Shown in pieces: positions 33,045 through 42,658 of a DNA stretch of 64,000 bases. The first letter of the stretch is position 1. Each line of letters begins with the position of its first letter. The notes beneath the pieces were generated by a model. That model searched no databases and was not told where the DNA came from. It was given only the letters and a program-made list of their open reading frames with translations. A program made the position numbers and the translations under genes. This DNA is from Desulforhopalus singaporensis (GTDB taxonomy: Bacteria > Desulfobacterota > Desulfobulbia > Desulfobulbales > Desulfocapsaceae), in NCBI RefSeq assembly GCF_900104445.1, contig NZ_FNJI01000024.1:21524-85523 (forward strand), written 5' to 3'.

Positions 33045-33575
33045 TTATTTGTCCTTCAACACCTTATTGAGTTCTTTTGTCAAGTCACCGCTGACATCTA
33101 CCGCCTTGCTGGCATAGATCACGCCGACCCTTCTATCAAGAATCACCGTGTACCCTTTTTCTTCCCCGTAGGTGTCAACTATTTTCTCAAGCGACTTGAG
33201 AATAGGCTGCAGTTCCTTGTCCTGCATCGATTTCATCTCATATCGGGCGTCTTCTTTCTTTTCCTGGAGTTCACGTCCTCTCTTCTGAAGGTCTCTAACT
33301 TTTTCAGCTTTTTTCTCTTCAGTCCAGGCCGTAGACTTCTTCATGATCTCATTCTGAAGATTTTTCAGACCATCTTCTTCAGTCTTGAATTTAACCTCGA
33401 ATTCCTTCATTTTCTTTTCAAACCGCACCTTCGCAGCTTTGCCGGCGTTACTGTCGAAAAGGATTTTCTGTAAATCCATGACACCTATTTTAACATCAGC
33501 TGCAAAACCCTGTGTTGCGCTGAACAAAAGCGCCGACAAGGCAACCACGGTCAGTACGGTTTTACCGTATTTCAT
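33045..33575 (-). CDS. OmpH/Skp-family periplasmic chaperone
   Basis: The 176-aa protein has a signal peptide ending GFAAD, the family motif IGVMDLQKILFDSNAGK, and a long central charged coiled coil, ending with VILDRRVGVIYASKAVDVS. Skp-like proteins carry unfolded outer-membrane proteins across the periplasm. ATG at 33575 has GGAG six bases upstream. It follows pal by 40 bases and is closed by a strong terminator. Confidence 0.88.
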   Translation of the reverse strand: MKYGKTVLTVVALSALLFSATQGFAADVKIGVMDLQKILFDSNAGKAAKVRFEKKMKEFEVKFKTEEDGLKNLQNEIMKKSTAWTEEKKAEKVRDLQKRGRELQEKKEDARYEMKSMQDKELQPILKSLEKIVDTYGEEKGYTVILDRRVGVIYASKAVDVSGDLTKELNKVLKDK

Positions 33576-33615
33576 AAGTATCTCCAGAAAATGTTCAAGT
33601 TATTGTCAGGCTTCC

Positions 33616-34131
33616 TTACGGTACGGCAACAAAGTCGGCACGGCGGTTTTGTGCCCAGGAAAGCTCATCGTGACCAAAAAGCAGCATTTTTTCTTCACCG
33701 TAACTCACGGTGGACAGTTTTGCTTCATCAACGCCGAGATTCATGAGATATTTTTTTGCACTCAGGGCTCTTCTCTCGCCGAGCGCCATATTATACTCAT
33801 TGGTTCCGCGGGGATCTGTGTTTCCTTCAATCCTGACAGACAACTCATTATTATTCTTGCAGAATTCAGCGTTTACCTCGATTCTGGCTACCTGGTCGGA
33901 ACGGATATCCGAGGAATCAAAATTGAAATAAACCGGCAGCATCCCTTCCGTTGTCCGCCCTTCTCCTATTTCCAGCGGTTTTGAATCAAGGGATTCCGTC
34001 TCCCCCATCGCTTCGCCCTGGTCGACGGCCTTCATCCCCTCATCAGTATCGGTCTTGGACCCACAACCCGATAGGCTCACAACAGAAGCAAACAACAATA
34101 CCGGCAACAACATCCTTACACTTTTTAACAT
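33616..34131 (-). CDS. pal: Pal: peptidoglycan-associated lipoprotein
   Basis: The 171-aa protein has a lipoprotein signal with lipobox LSGC (Cys about 23) and a C-terminal OmpA-like domain (about 65-168) with VRIEGNTDPRGTNEYNMALGERRA, the peptidoglycan-binding motif including the NTDPRG loop. It anchors the outer membrane to the wall. ATG at 34131 follows GGAGG. The tol genes are not in the window; ompH follows directly. Confidence 0.9.
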   Translation of the reverse strand: MLKSVRMLLPVLLFASVVSLSGCGSKTDTDEGMKAVDQGEAMGETESLDSKPLEIGEGRTTEGMLPVYFNFDSSDIRSDQVARIEVNAEFCKNNNELSVRIEGNTDPRGTNEYNMALGERRALSAKKYLMNLGVDEAKLSTVSYGEEKMLLFGHDELSWAQNRRADFVAVP

Positions 34132-34504
34132 GAATGAACCTCCCGAAGTTCAATAGTTTTTTGGTGGAAATTTTCTTTGTATAATTCAAAGAATTAAGAT
34201 TTACAACAGTACATACTGTTGTCGTTGATCCGCATGACAATCGCTCCTAGCAATATATTGCAACGCTATTAAAATTCAACTTTTTTTTTACATGAAGGCA
34301 ATATACGCATTTCTTGCCAACTGGTCAGAAATCCTCAGAAACAGAATGAAAAAACCGTAGCCCGGGGGTTGCAATGGCCGATTTTTCCGCGGATGCCCTT
34401 AAAATTACGCTAGTGATATTTATCTTTTCAGTTTATAAAGCGATTAACAAAATTACAGGGTTTTCCCCGCCTGATGGCGACGATAACAAGATGGAGAGAC
34501 AATA
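34132..34504. other. Divergent intergenic region
   Basis: The 373 bases between pal and the 34505 gene contain no open frame of note. AT-rich stretches (34255-34310 and 34405-34450) are the probable promoter areas for the two divergent transcripts. No RNA or repeat recognised. Confidence 0.4.
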
Positions 34505-34927
34505 ATGGCCAAAGTGAATATAAGTCCCAACAGAGCGACTGACCGGACCATCCGGACCATAGATCGCAAACGTGAACGGGAAAGAAAGAAAATGTTTTTA
34601 CGGGCAAAGGACCATGCGCCCGAATTCGCCGCCAAACTCGTGCAGCGGCTCATTGACCGGGAAATCATCGAAACCACCTCCGTGTCCGACATCCGTGAAG
34701 TTTTCGAAAAGCAGCTGTCGCAACTGGCCTATCTCGAGGATTTCGACCTGCAGATGAAGATCGCCCCGGTACGGACTCTGGCACAGGACCCCAACGTGGT
34801 CAGCCTCTACTTTACCATGTACATTGTAGAAGACCTTATCGAGCACCCGTCAATCCAGGATGTTTTCGGAGACGACCTGGATATATACCGAGCTGTCGAT
34901 TCCGTGTTTCGTATACTGCGTGGATAG
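34505..34927 (+). CDS. Conserved-looking protein of unknown function, coupled to a radical SAM gene
   Basis: The 140-aa protein starts at ATG with GGAGAG six bases upstream. It has a very basic N-terminus (residues 10-33, many R and K), then helical segments with VFEKQLSQLAYLEDFDLQMK and an acidic end. No domain was recognised. Its stop (TAG) directly abuts the ATG of the radical SAM gene, so the two are translationally coupled and likely act together. Confidence 0.7.
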   Translation: MAKVNISPNRATDRTIRTIDRKRERERKKMFLRAKDHAPEFAAKLVQRLIDREIIETTSVSDIREVFEKQLSQLAYLEDFDLQMKIAPVRTLAQDPNVVSLYFTMYIVEDLIEHPSIQDVFGDDLDIYRAVDSVFRILRG

Positions 34928-36244
34928 ATGAATCATCCGGATACACTGCCTTCGCTCGTATATGCGGACAAAGATGGAAACATAACCGACTTTCCCGAGC
35001 TGGGGATGTGCGGCATGGCCAACAGGGACCACTACCGGCCCGAACTCTCCGAACTCATCCCGCTGCCCCATGGCAGTGAGCTTTTTACTCTTCCCGGCCG
35101 TCTACCCATCGGCTGGGAAAAGCAAGCATCTCAGCCGGTTTTGCTCGACCGGGACCCCTTCAGTCCCGACCATGTGCTGCAGGCGGTGGCAGCGTTTATC
35201 GCACCGGCCCATACCTCTGTCTATTCCAGCAGTTACCAGACTCTTCCCGATGCTCCTACCCTGCCGCTGTTTGCCTACACCGCGGTAGGCTGGCACAAGG
35301 GGCAGTTTTGGGTTGCCGCCTTTCGCAGCGACAGAGATAAACGGCAGGATGCCGACCAGTACGACCAGGCCGATGTCATTGACAGGACCCGCAGAATGCT
35401 CAAGCAGTGCAGCGACAACCGTCTGGTACAGCATCTTGGGAAATGTTGTCTGACGTATGGCTGCCCGGCGGCGAGAAATTATTTTTTACGAAGGTGGGAG
35501 GCCCCCCTGCCTACATCGCCTTCGTGTAACGCAAGGTGCCTAGGGTGCATCTCATTGCAGGAATCAGGCTGCTGTCCTGCGACCCAGGACAGAATCAAAT
35601 TTGTCCCGACCCCGAAAGAGATCTGTGAAATGGCTGTTCCCCACCTGGACAATGCGGAGAACCCGATCGTAAGCTTTGGCCAGGGCTGCGAGGGAGAACC
35701 TCTCCTCCAGGCGGATGTCATTGAAGAAGCGATAAAAAAGATACGATCCAAGACCGCAAAAGGAACCGTCAACCTTAATTCCAATGCCAGTCTTCCAGGT
35801 AAAATTGCAAAACTGGCCAAATCAGGTCTTGATTCCTTGCGAGTCAGTCTCAATTCAGCGCAGGCTGAATATTACAGCCGATATTACCGCCCCAAAAACT
35901 ACTATTTTTCGGATGTGCTCCAATCGATCGACCGCATGAAAGATGCAGGTGGGTTCGTATCACTGAATTATTTCATTCTACCCGGGTTCAGCGACAGTGA
36001 ACCGGAATTCGATGCGCTTTGCACCCTTATCCGCAATCACAGCCCCGACCTCATCCAGCTGCGCAACCTCAATATGGACCCCGAATGGTATCTGGATACT
36101 CTCAATTTACCTGAAAAAACGCATGCTTTCGGTATTCGCCAGTGGCACCATCTGCTGCAGATTGAATTTCCCCGGCTGCGATTCGGCTACTTCAACCCGC
36201 AGGTAAATCCACAGCATATCTCCGACCGGACCTACCAATCCTGA
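34928..36244 (+). CDS. Radical SAM protein with extra N-terminal cysteines
   Basis: The 438-aa protein holds the radical-SAM motif CNARCLGC (CX3CX2C, about residues 198-205) with a glycine-rich FGQGCEGEPL and SLRVSLNSA further on. Before the motif lie CCLTYGCP and after it ESGCC, which could bind a second Fe-S cluster. The first 190 residues are unlike known domains. It is coupled to the upstream small gene. Such pairs occur in Desulfobacterota; the substrate is unknown. Confidence 0.75.
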   Translation: MNHPDTLPSLVYADKDGNITDFPELGMCGMANRDHYRPELSELIPLPHGSELFTLPGRLPIGWEKQASQPVLLDRDPFSPDHVLQAVAAFIAPAHTSVYSSSYQTLPDAPTLPLFAYTAVGWHKGQFWVAAFRSDRDKRQDADQYDQADVIDRTRRMLKQCSDNRLVQHLGKCCLTYGCPAARNYFLRRWEAPLPTSPSCNARCLGCISLQESGCCPATQDRIKFVPTPKEICEMAVPHLDNAENPIVSFGQGCEGEPLLQADVIEEAIKKIRSKTAKGTVNLNSNASLPGKIAKLAKSGLDSLRVSLNSAQAEYYSRYYRPKNYYFSDVLQSIDRMKDAGGFVSLNYFILPGFSDSEPEFDALCTLIRNHSPDLIQLRNLNMDPEWYLDTLNLPEKTHAFGIRQWHHLLQIEFPRLRFGYFNPQVNPQHISDRTYQS

Positions 36245-36333
36245 TATTGTTATAAACCCTGGAGTGCTTGTTTTTTCGTTGGTTTTTTAGTCAACTTAGG
36301 ATATGCTTTCACATAAGAACATTTATCAGTAAC

Positions 36334-36348
36334 TTAAGCGGAGCTTAA
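36334..36348. promoter_or_regulatory. Palindrome over the fur-family ribosome site, possible operator
   Basis: TTAAGC-GGA-GCTTAA is a perfect inverted repeat with a three-base spacer, overlapping the region just before the ATG at 36353. Fur/PerR proteins often bind AT-rich repeats at their own promoters, so autoregulation is possible. Confidence 0.35.
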
Positions 36349-36352
36349 ACTC

Positions 36353-36766
36353 ATGGAACAATTACCAAATATGAGGCTGACCACCCAGAGACAGATTATT
36401 CTCGAGGAGTTGGGTAAAGTGACTTCACACCCAACCGCCAACGAGGTTTATGATATGGTGCGTAAAAGACTGCCCCGTATCGGCCTCGGTACGGTTTACA
36501 GAAATCTTGAACTGATGGCGGACAGCGGAATCATCTTAAAACTTGAGGTCGGAGGCACCCAGAAACGTTTTGACGCAACGGTTGTTCCCCACTACCATAT
36601 TCGCTGCAGCGCATGCGGCAGGGTCGACGATGTCGAAATTGAAGTGCAGGACCAGATAAATGAGGAAGCAGAAAAGGTAAGCAAATACAAAGTACTTGGC
36701 CATCATGTCGAATTCTCGGGCATCTGCCAGCAATGCCAGCCGAAAGAATCCGACCCTTACAACTGA
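36353..36766 (+). CDS. Fur-family transcriptional regulator (PerR-like)
   Basis: The 137-aa protein has a winged-helix N-terminus (RLTTQRQIILEELG... IGLGTVYRNLELM) and the metal-binding part HYHIRCSACGRVDDVE plus CQQC at the end, giving the CxxC pairs of a structural zinc site and a histidine-rich regulatory site (VVPHYHIRC). It senses iron, manganese or peroxide; the family member cannot be decided by eye. An SMR exporter gene follows 24 bases later. Confidence 0.88.
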   Translation: MEQLPNMRLTTQRQIILEELGKVTSHPTANEVYDMVRKRLPRIGLGTVYRNLELMADSGIILKLEVGGTQKRFDATVVPHYHIRCSACGRVDDVEIEVQDQINEEAEKVSKYKVLGHHVEFSGICQQCQPKESDPYN

Positions 36767-36790
36767 AATACTTTCACCGTTACACAGATC

Positions 36791-37120
36791 ATGGGCTACT
36801 GGTATCTCACGGTGGCAATAATCACTGAGGTTATTGCCACCAATGCGTTAAAAGCATCCGAAGGATTTTCGAAATTCTTCCCCAGCGTAATTGTGGTGGT
36901 AGGATACGGGGTATCCTTCTTCTGTCTCTCCCTGGTACTGAGAACCATCCCGGTGTCCATTGCCTACGCCGTCTGGTCCGGCGTGGGAATAGTGCTTGTT
37001 GGCATAGTGGCCGCACTTGTCTTTCAGCAGGTTCCCGACCTGCCGGCTATCATCGGTATGTTGCTGATCATAACCGGAGTGGTGGTAATCAACGTCTTTT
37101 CCCGGACCGTCCCCCACTGA
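36791..37120 (+). CDS. SMR-family small multidrug exporter
   Basis: The 109-aa protein has four membrane segments with the invariant membrane glutamate (IITEVIATNALKASEGF, E13) and the AVWSGVGIVLVGIVAALVF stretch in segment 3. It is typical of EmrE/SugE-like proteins that exchange protons for toxic cations or guanidinium. It lies just after the Fur-family gene and ends before a strong palindromic terminator. The substrate is not decided. Confidence 0.9.
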   Translation: MGYWYLTVAIITEVIATNALKASEGFSKFFPSVIVVVGYGVSFFCLSLVLRTIPVSIAYAVWSGVGIVLVGIVAALVFQQVPDLPAIIGMLLIITGVVVINVFSRTVPH

Positions 37121-37257
37121 ACTAAAGTCCGAAACCGCTGGACATCTCGCGCATGAAGATGGTCTGCAACGCTACAGCAACATTGAGGAATCAAACAAGG
37201 GCAGCCCCATAAAAAGCATGCGGCTTGCACTGCAGAAAACTGTGTTACGATTATAAT

Positions 37258-37299
37258 AAAAACCCGGGTATGACAACGCGTTGTCATACCCGGGTTTTT
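37258..37299. terminator. Bidirectional terminator between SMR and tyrS genes
   Basis: A perfect 42-base palindrome (AACCCGGGTATGACAAC and its mirror) flanked by A- and T-runs on both sides forms a 19-21 bp hairpin with poly-U on either strand. It serves both the plus-strand SMR transcript and the minus-strand tyrS transcript. Confidence 0.9.
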
Positions 37300-37324
37300 A
37301 TTTAATTTTCAAGCAATCCCACTG

Positions 37325-38536
37325 TCACTTGAACACGATCTGACAAAAACGGCGCTTTCCGACCTTTACCAGGATATCTCCCTGGGGCTTAATCAGCGTA
37401 TCGACGTCCGTAACCTTTTCATTGTCTACAGATACCGCGCTCTGTTTTATCATCCGCCTGCCTTCCGAAGTCGATTTTACCAGCCCGGCATCAGCCAGCA
37501 GGTTAGGAAGCAGTACCGGCTCTGTTGCATCACAGCTGTATTGCGGGAGATCGTCCGGCACGCCGCCTTTTCGGAAAACTTTCTCAAAGTTTTCTTCTGC
37601 GGCAACGGCGGCCTCCTCGGAATGAAAACGGGCCGTCAGTTCTCTTGCCAGCCGTTTCTTCACCTCTTTCGGGTGGAGAATGCCGTCTTTTACTTTTTGC
37701 TGAAGCTCTTCTATCTCCCTGGTGCTCAGATCGGTGAGCAGGGAAAAGTATCTGAACATCAGTTCATCAGACACCGAGAGCAGCTTGCCGTAAATATTAT
37801 CGGCCGACTCGGTAATGCCGATATAGTTGCCCAGCGACTTGCTCATCTTGTTGACTCCGTCAAGCCCCTCGAGCAACGGCATCGTTATGACAATCTGTGG
37901 TTCCTGGCCACGTGACCGCTGCAAATCCCGGCCCATCAACACGTTAAAAAGCTGATCGGTTCCGCCCAGCTCAACATCGGCCTGCATCGCAACCGAATCA
38001 TAGCCCTGGATGAGCGGATACATGAATTCATGGATGGAAATCGGTTTGCCGGTTTCAAACCTGGTCTTAAAATCTTCTCTTTCCAGCATCCGGGCAACCG
38101 TCAGCTCAGAAGCCAGTTTGATCATGTCTATTGAGGTGAGCTTGCTCAACCAGGTGGAGTTAAACGCCACCGTGGTCTTTTCCGGGTCGAGAATTTTAAA
38201 AACCTGCGCCTTATACGTTTCCGCGTTTTCTGCGACCTGCTCGACGGTGAGCGCTTTCCTCGTCTCCGATTTTCCTGTCGGATCGCCAATCATACCGGTG
38301 AAATCGCCGATGAGAAAATGTACATTGTGGCCGAGATCCTGAAAATTTTTCAGCTTTTGCAGCAATACGGTGTGCCCAAGATGCAGGTCGGGAGCCGTCG
38401 GATCAAACCCGGCCTTTACCGTGAGGGGAACCCCTGTTTTTATCGATTTTTCAAGCTTATTTTTAAGCTCTTCCCGGGAAATGACTTCGACCGCTCCCCG
38501 CTCAATCAGCTCTAACTGTTCTTCTACTGATACCAT
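37325..38536 (-). CDS. tyrS: Tyrosyl-tRNA synthetase
   Basis: The 403-aa enzyme has the class I HIGH-type motif as HLGHTVLL (about 52), the KMSKS motif in NKMSKSLGN, the tyrosine pocket GGTDQLFN, and a C-terminal S4 RNA-binding domain ([18 protein letters not shown]). Family length and motifs are normal. ATG at 38536 follows an AGGTGGG-like site. It lies downstream of rny, 54 bases away, and ends at the shared terminator. Confidence 0.95.
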   Translation of the reverse strand: MVSVEEQLELIERGAVEVISREELKNKLEKSIKTGVPLTVKAGFDPTAPDLHLGHTVLLQKLKNFQDLGHNVHFLIGDFTGMIGDPTGKSETRKALTVEQVAENAETYKAQVFKILDPEKTTVAFNSTWLSKLTSIDMIKLASELTVARMLEREDFKTRFETGKPISIHEFMYPLIQGYDSVAMQADVELGGTDQLFNVLMGRDLQRSRGQEPQIVITMPLLEGLDGVNKMSKSLGNYIGITESADNIYGKLLSVSDELMFRYFSLLTDLSTREIEELQQKVKDGILHPKEVKKRLARELTARFHSEEAAVAAEENFEKVFRKGGVPDDLPQYSCDATEPVLLPNLLADAGLVKSTSEGRRMIKQSAVSVDNEKVTDVDTLIKPQGDILVKVGKRRFCQIVFK

Positions 38537-38590
38537 CTTCTCAACCCACCTGTTTTTTGAAATACTCCAATAGATATTATGCGAAGGGAA

Positions 38591-40156
38591 TCACTTGGCA
38601 TACTCGACAACCCTGGTTTCCCGTATGACGGTTACCCGGATCTGACCGGGATAGGTAAGTTTTGATTCAATCGCCTTGGCAATATCCTGACTGAGCAGGG
38701 TCGCATCTTCATCCTTGACCTTGTTGGAATCAACTATAATTCGCAGATCCCGCCCGGCCTGAATGGCATATGACTTCTCCACTCCGTTAAATTCATTGGC
38801 AATTGCCTCAAGATCCTCGAGCCTCTTCACGTAACTTTGCAACATCTCCTTGCGCGCCCCGGGTCTTGCGCCGGACAGGGCATCTGCCGATTGAACCAGA
38901 ATATCAATCACACTCATCGGCGGTTGTTCTTCATGGTGGGCGCCGATGGCGTAAACCACCTCGTCGGGTTCACCATATTTCTTCGCCAGATCCCGCCCGA
39001 TGATGGCGTGGGACCCTTCGACTTCGTGGTCGACCGCTTTGCCGATATCGTGCAGCAGACCTGCGCGCTTGGCGACTTTAACGTCAACTCCGAGCTCTGA
39101 TGCCATTATACCGCACAGAAAAGACACCTCCAGCGAGTGCTGCAATACGTTCTGACCGTAGCTGGTACGGTATTTCAGCCGGCCCAAAATATTTATCAGC
39201 TCAACATGAACCCCGTGGGCACCCACATCGAAAGTCGCCTGTTCCCCAGCCTCACGCATGGTGATTTCCAGCTCCTTGGTCACCTTATCGACAACCTCTT
39301 CAATACGGCCCGGATGGATCCGACCGTCATTAATCAACTGCAGCAGCGCCAGCCTGGCCACCTCACGCCGTACCGGGTTGAAACCGGATAAAATTACCGC
39401 CTCCGGTGTGTCGTCGATGATAATGTCAATCCCGGTTGCGGCCTCGATCGCCCTGATATTACGACCTTCGCGACCGATGATTCTTCCTTTCATCTCCTCG
39501 CTCGGCAGGGGAACCATTGAGACGGTGCGGTCAGCCACGTAGTCTCCTGCGTACCTGGAAATTGCAAGCGCCAGGATATTCTTTCCCTTTCTGTCCGCTT
39601 CAACCTTCATTTCATTTTCGATGCGGGCAAGTCTTTTGGCCGCATCCATCCTGGCTTCGCTCTCCAGGGAATCCATCAACAACTTTTTAGCTTCGTCCTC
39701 GGTTATACCAGCCACCTTCGACAGCTCGTAACGTTTTTGCGCCAGGAGTTGGTCAATTTCCTTATGCTTTTCCTGCCATTCGACCTCTTGTGCCTGCAGT
39801 CTCCGCTCGCTGTTGTAGATTTCGGTCTGCTTCCGGTCAAAATTGTCCCACTCGCGCTTGAGACTGTCTCTTTTCCTTTTCAGTTGTTTCTGCTCGTCGC
39901 GAAGCTCGTCCCGCTCAAGGCTCAACTCCTCTTCAAGGGCCTGCTTGACCTGATAAGCAGCCTCTTTGCTTTGCAGCAGCGCCTCTTTTTTCAGCTGCTC
40001 TGCTTCGACAATGGCATTTTCGATTATCTGCCTGCTCTGTATTTTTATATTTTTTTCATTGCCTTCAACGATCACTTTTCTCAGCACGAACCCGAGCAGA
40101 GAACCGCCGACCAAACCCAGAGCGGCAATGACAAACGGATGGGATGATAAATCCAT
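38591..40156 (-). CDS. rny: Ribonuclease Y
   Basis: The roughly 521-aa protein has an N-terminal membrane segment (about 6-24), a long charged coiled coil (30-190), a KH domain with [22 protein letters not shown], and an HD domain with [14 protein letters not shown] and the metal-binding histidines. RNase Y starts mRNA decay at the membrane. The frame extends to 40222, but ATG at 40156 gives the family N-terminus. tyrS follows downstream. Confidence 0.94.
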   Translation of the reverse strand: MDLSSHPFVIAALGLVGGSLLGFVLRKVIVEGNEKNIKIQSRQIIENAIVEAEQLKKEALLQSKEAAYQVKQALEEELSLERDELRDEQKQLKRKRDSLKREWDNFDRKQTEIYNSERRLQAQEVEWQEKHKEIDQLLAQKRYELSKVAGITEDEAKKLLMDSLESEARMDAAKRLARIENEMKVEADRKGKNILALAISRYAGDYVADRTVSMVPLPSEEMKGRIIGREGRNIRAIEAATGIDIIIDDTPEAVILSGFNPVRREVARLALLQLINDGRIHPGRIEEVVDKVTKELEITMREAGEQATFDVGAHGVHVELINILGRLKYRTSYGQNVLQHSLEVSFLCGIMASELGVDVKVAKRAGLLHDIGKAVDHEVEGSHAIIGRDLAKKYGEPDEVVYAIGAHHEEQPPMSVIDILVQSADALSGARPGARKEMLQSYVKRLEDLEAIANEFNGVEKSYAIQAGRDLRIIVDSNKVKDEDATLLSQDIAKAIESKLTYPGQIRVTVIRETRVVEYAK

Positions 40157-40949
40157 GGTGCGAATCCTGTTGGTAATGATAGACACAGGAAGGAGGTGGG
40201 AGGAACTAACAGGCTGCGGCACAAAGTGAGATCTGGAACAAGGGGCAGGCCATCATACAGCCACACAAATCCGGGCACAGTACCAGTATGAATCCGTGTC
40301 TGCGTAACTGCTGGATCCCAGCGTCTACCGCTCAACGGATACCGTGCTTTATATACAACATATACAACAACAGTTGGGAATTTGCTGTTGCCTGCCTCTT
40401 ATCTGTTTTTCAGGCGATATTGTGCTGGTATCCATCTATAAAATAACTGCAACAAGAGTATTGCTCAGGGCAGCTTATCGGCAATGTTATTTACAAATCA
40501 ATCTATATACCAGAAATACCGTCTAAATTATAAACCACCGTCTTTCCAGGAACGATTCTGCAGGCGGGGTGTTCCAGGCACCTTGATGATCATACCGGTA
40601 CCTGTTTTATCTCAAAAAGCGGCTGTGCTTTTGCTCTGTTTTTCGTATCTCGTTCCGCCGGCACCTACCTTGCCGGGGTCAATCTTCATTTATATTTAAC
40701 CGATTTAATCGGTATTTCCGTCAATACCTGATAAGCCAAATCGGGTAGCAAAATTTGTTATCCCTACTGGTTGGAGTTCTATAAAATATAATCCCCACAC
40801 TGCCGTGTCACCAGGAAAGTTAAACCTATTTTCATAGGTGGGCAGCTTCTTGAAAATTGCAGGAAATTCGTCGATGCGATTCTCCATTCATGGTCAGTGG
40901 AAGTACCCTTTTTTTTTAACAGTTGGCTCAACACACACTGAAGATCACC
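40157..40949. other. Long gap between 6S RNA and rny
   Basis: About 790 bases without a convincing gene. It holds several hairpins on the minus strand (for example CCGGCA-TGCCGG around 40657-40677 and ACCGATT-AATCGGT around 40699-40713) that may end or process a transcript, and the rny promoter. Short open frames have no ribosome sites. A regulatory leader for rny is possible but no known class was recognised. Confidence 0.4.
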
Positions 40950-41124
40950 AACAGTGCAGGGAATATTTTATGCTCCGGCAATATTGCAAGCCGGACGAAA
41001 TTCTCATTCCGTCTGCTTCAGATAACGCTTTCTCCTATTGCTCCTTGGACCACCGGAGATTACTCACCTCACAGTCCGGCAGCAGGAGCATTGTCAATTT
41101 CATCAAGTTCCCTGAGTCTCTAAT
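40950..41124 (-). ncRNA. ssrS: Probable 6S RNA (ssrS)
   Basis: Just downstream of zapA, on its strand, a stretch of about 175 bases has the 6S layout: CAGGGAA near the 5' end pairs with TTCCCTG near the 3' end (41114-41108 with 40963-40957), then ATGCTCC with GGAGCAT, then GCCGGAC with GTCCGGC, leaving a large irregular middle and a terminal part. On the 3' side GCAATATTGC can form a small hairpin. A -10 box TATACT lies at 41137-41132, giving a start near 41124. zapA-ssrS linkage is well known. 6S RNA binds sigma-70 RNA polymerase in stationary phase. Confidence 0.68.
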
Positions 41125-41180
41125 AGATAAGAGTATAGCAGACTTTATCGGTAAACTAAATATAATTATCCAGGGAAGTT

Positions 41181-41480
41181 CTATTCATTGATCAGCCGTG
41201 CGCGAATTTCATCGTTCAGGCGCGCCAGCCTCTTTTCCGAATCCCTCCTGAAGGCGTCAAATTCATCTTCCAGCCGGACATATCTCGACGCAATATTCAA
41301 ACACGCAAGGACCGCAACTTTGCTTACCGGCAAGGTTCCGGCACTGCGGTTGGGTTTTGTTTCAACCAACTGCTTCACCAGGGAGAGGATACGGCGCATC
41401 TCTTCTTCGGTGGCGGCAGTATAAAATTTAAACTCTTGCCCCAACAATTCAATTTCAATCAGTCTCTCACTGTCCGCCAT
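41181..41480 (-). CDS. zapA: ZapA: cell division protein binding FtsZ
   Basis: The 99-aa product matches ZapA: ERLIEIELLGQEFKFYTAAT..EEMRRILSLVKQLVE and the C-terminal LNIASRYVRLEDEFDAFRRDSEKRL coiled-coil helix. ZapA promotes FtsZ filament bundling at the division ring. A TTG start at 41498 is possible, but ATG at 41480 with AAGG upstream is preferred. It lies 86 bases after the ZapB-like gene and just before the 6S RNA. Confidence 0.9.
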   Translation of the reverse strand: MADSERLIEIELLGQEFKFYTAATEEEMRRILSLVKQLVETKPNRSAGTLPVSKVAVLACLNIASRYVRLEDEFDAFRRDSEKRLARLNDEIRARLINE

Positions 41481-41566
41481 GCCGAACCATACCTTCAAGC
41501 CTGGGTATCCCGAAACAGGTCGGGAAACGGAATCAGAACGTCAACCTTCTGTCGTTCCGGCTCATT

Positions 41567-41947
41567 TTATTCGGACATGGAAAAAAGGTTGTGCTGCACC
41601 CGCCCTTCTTCACCTTCCTCATTATGAATCTCTTCCGTGGTGTCAATCTCGTCAACTATTTCGTCGACCGCACCAGCCTGGTCGTGGAGCTGACTCTGGT
41701 CGAAATCATCGTCATCATTTGACAGTTCCCAGTCCTCAATCTGCTCGACCAGCTTGTTGACCCGGGAGCTGATCTCTTCTCTTTCGGTATCCTTTGACTC
41801 GATTGTACTCTCGAGTTCTCTTATATATTCGTTTGCATCAGCTAATTCCGTAACCAACTTTTCCTTTACCGCCTTCAGTTCGGTGAAATTGTTCAGCAGC
41901 TTCTGCACGAATTCTTCAAGCCTTGCCAATTCGTTATCTTTTGTCAT
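41567..41947 (-). CDS. ZapB-like coiled-coil protein
   Basis: The 126-aa protein is a coiled coil over residues 5-80 (LEEFVQKLLNNFTELKAVK..., many leucines at heptad spacing) followed by an acidic, unstructured tail (DDDDFDQSQL, EEIHNEEGEEG). With zapA next to it, a divisome role like ZapB is the simplest guess; the sequence alone shows only a coiled coil. ATG at 41947 has GGAG nine bases upstream; the open frame reaches 42082 but without a better start. Confidence 0.65.
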   Translation of the reverse strand: MTKDNELARLEEFVQKLLNNFTELKAVKEKLVTELADANEYIRELESTIESKDTEREEISSRVNKLVEQIEDWELSNDDDDFDQSQLHDQAGAVDEIVDEIDTTEEIHNEEGEEGRVQHNLFSMSE

Positions 41948-42106
41948 TTCAGGTTGCTCCTTCATTGATAAGCAATAGCATCGGCAGATTAACCGCTTGG
42001 CGGCGCTTCGACGAGCGGCGCGACCGGTGGGGGAAAATCTGCCAGTAGAGGTCTTCATATATTTGCCAAGAAAATATACCATGCCCCCTGCTCACCGCAA
42101 CTACTA

Positions 42107-42592
42107 TCAGATTCTTGAGTAACTCCAGCTAAGCGGCCTGGCATTATCATAGGGCATGTAACCGTGAAAAACTCTGGGATCGCCGTCAAAAACCAGCGGC
42201 AGAAAAAATCGGTCTCCCTCCCACATAGGCAGATTCATAATCTCTTCGAGATCAACCCAGACAAGATCGCCTTCTTCATTGCTAGTTTTCGGATCACCGC
42301 TGAATTTCTTCACGAGATAGATAAACCCGAACCAGTCCTCTCCGTTGGGCCCGAAGCCGGTCCAGTTTATGGTTCCCCGCAACAGTGTCTGCTCACACCT
42401 GATACCGGCCTCTTCGTAAATTTCACGGCAAAGGCAGGAGTAGATATCCTCATCCGGCACCATTTTGCCGCCAAGACCATTATATTTGCCGAGATGCTGG
42501 TCGTTCTTTCTCTTGTTCCGGTGGACCAGCAGGGCCTTGGTGCCGTCGGGAGAAAGAATATAGCCAAGGGTTGCTACTATCGGGGTGTACAT
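42107..42592 (-). CDS. Nudix hydrolase (MutT-like)
   Basis: The 161-aa protein carries the Nudix box GKMVPDEDIYSCLCREIYEEAG (GX5EX7REUXEEXGU) with the metal-binding glutamates, and the preceding KYNGLGGKM loop. It hydrolyses nucleoside diphosphate linked compounds, perhaps oxidised dNTPs; the exact substrate is unknown. ATG at 42592 follows AAAGGAG. It stands alone on the minus strand, divergent from the lytic transglycosylase gene. Confidence 0.88.
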   Translation of the reverse strand: MYTPIVATLGYILSPDGTKALLVHRNKRKNDQHLGKYNGLGGKMVPDEDIYSCLCREIYEEAGIRCEQTLLRGTINWTGFGPNGEDWFGFIYLVKKFSGDPKTSNEEGDLVWVDLEEIMNLPMWEGDRFFLPLVFDGDPRVFHGYMPYDNARPLSWSYSRI

Positions 42593-42658
42593 ATCGTGAA
42601 ACTCCTTTTAAGGGAAAGATGAATATTGCTCATTCTCTCTTTATAAATTGATGTTATT

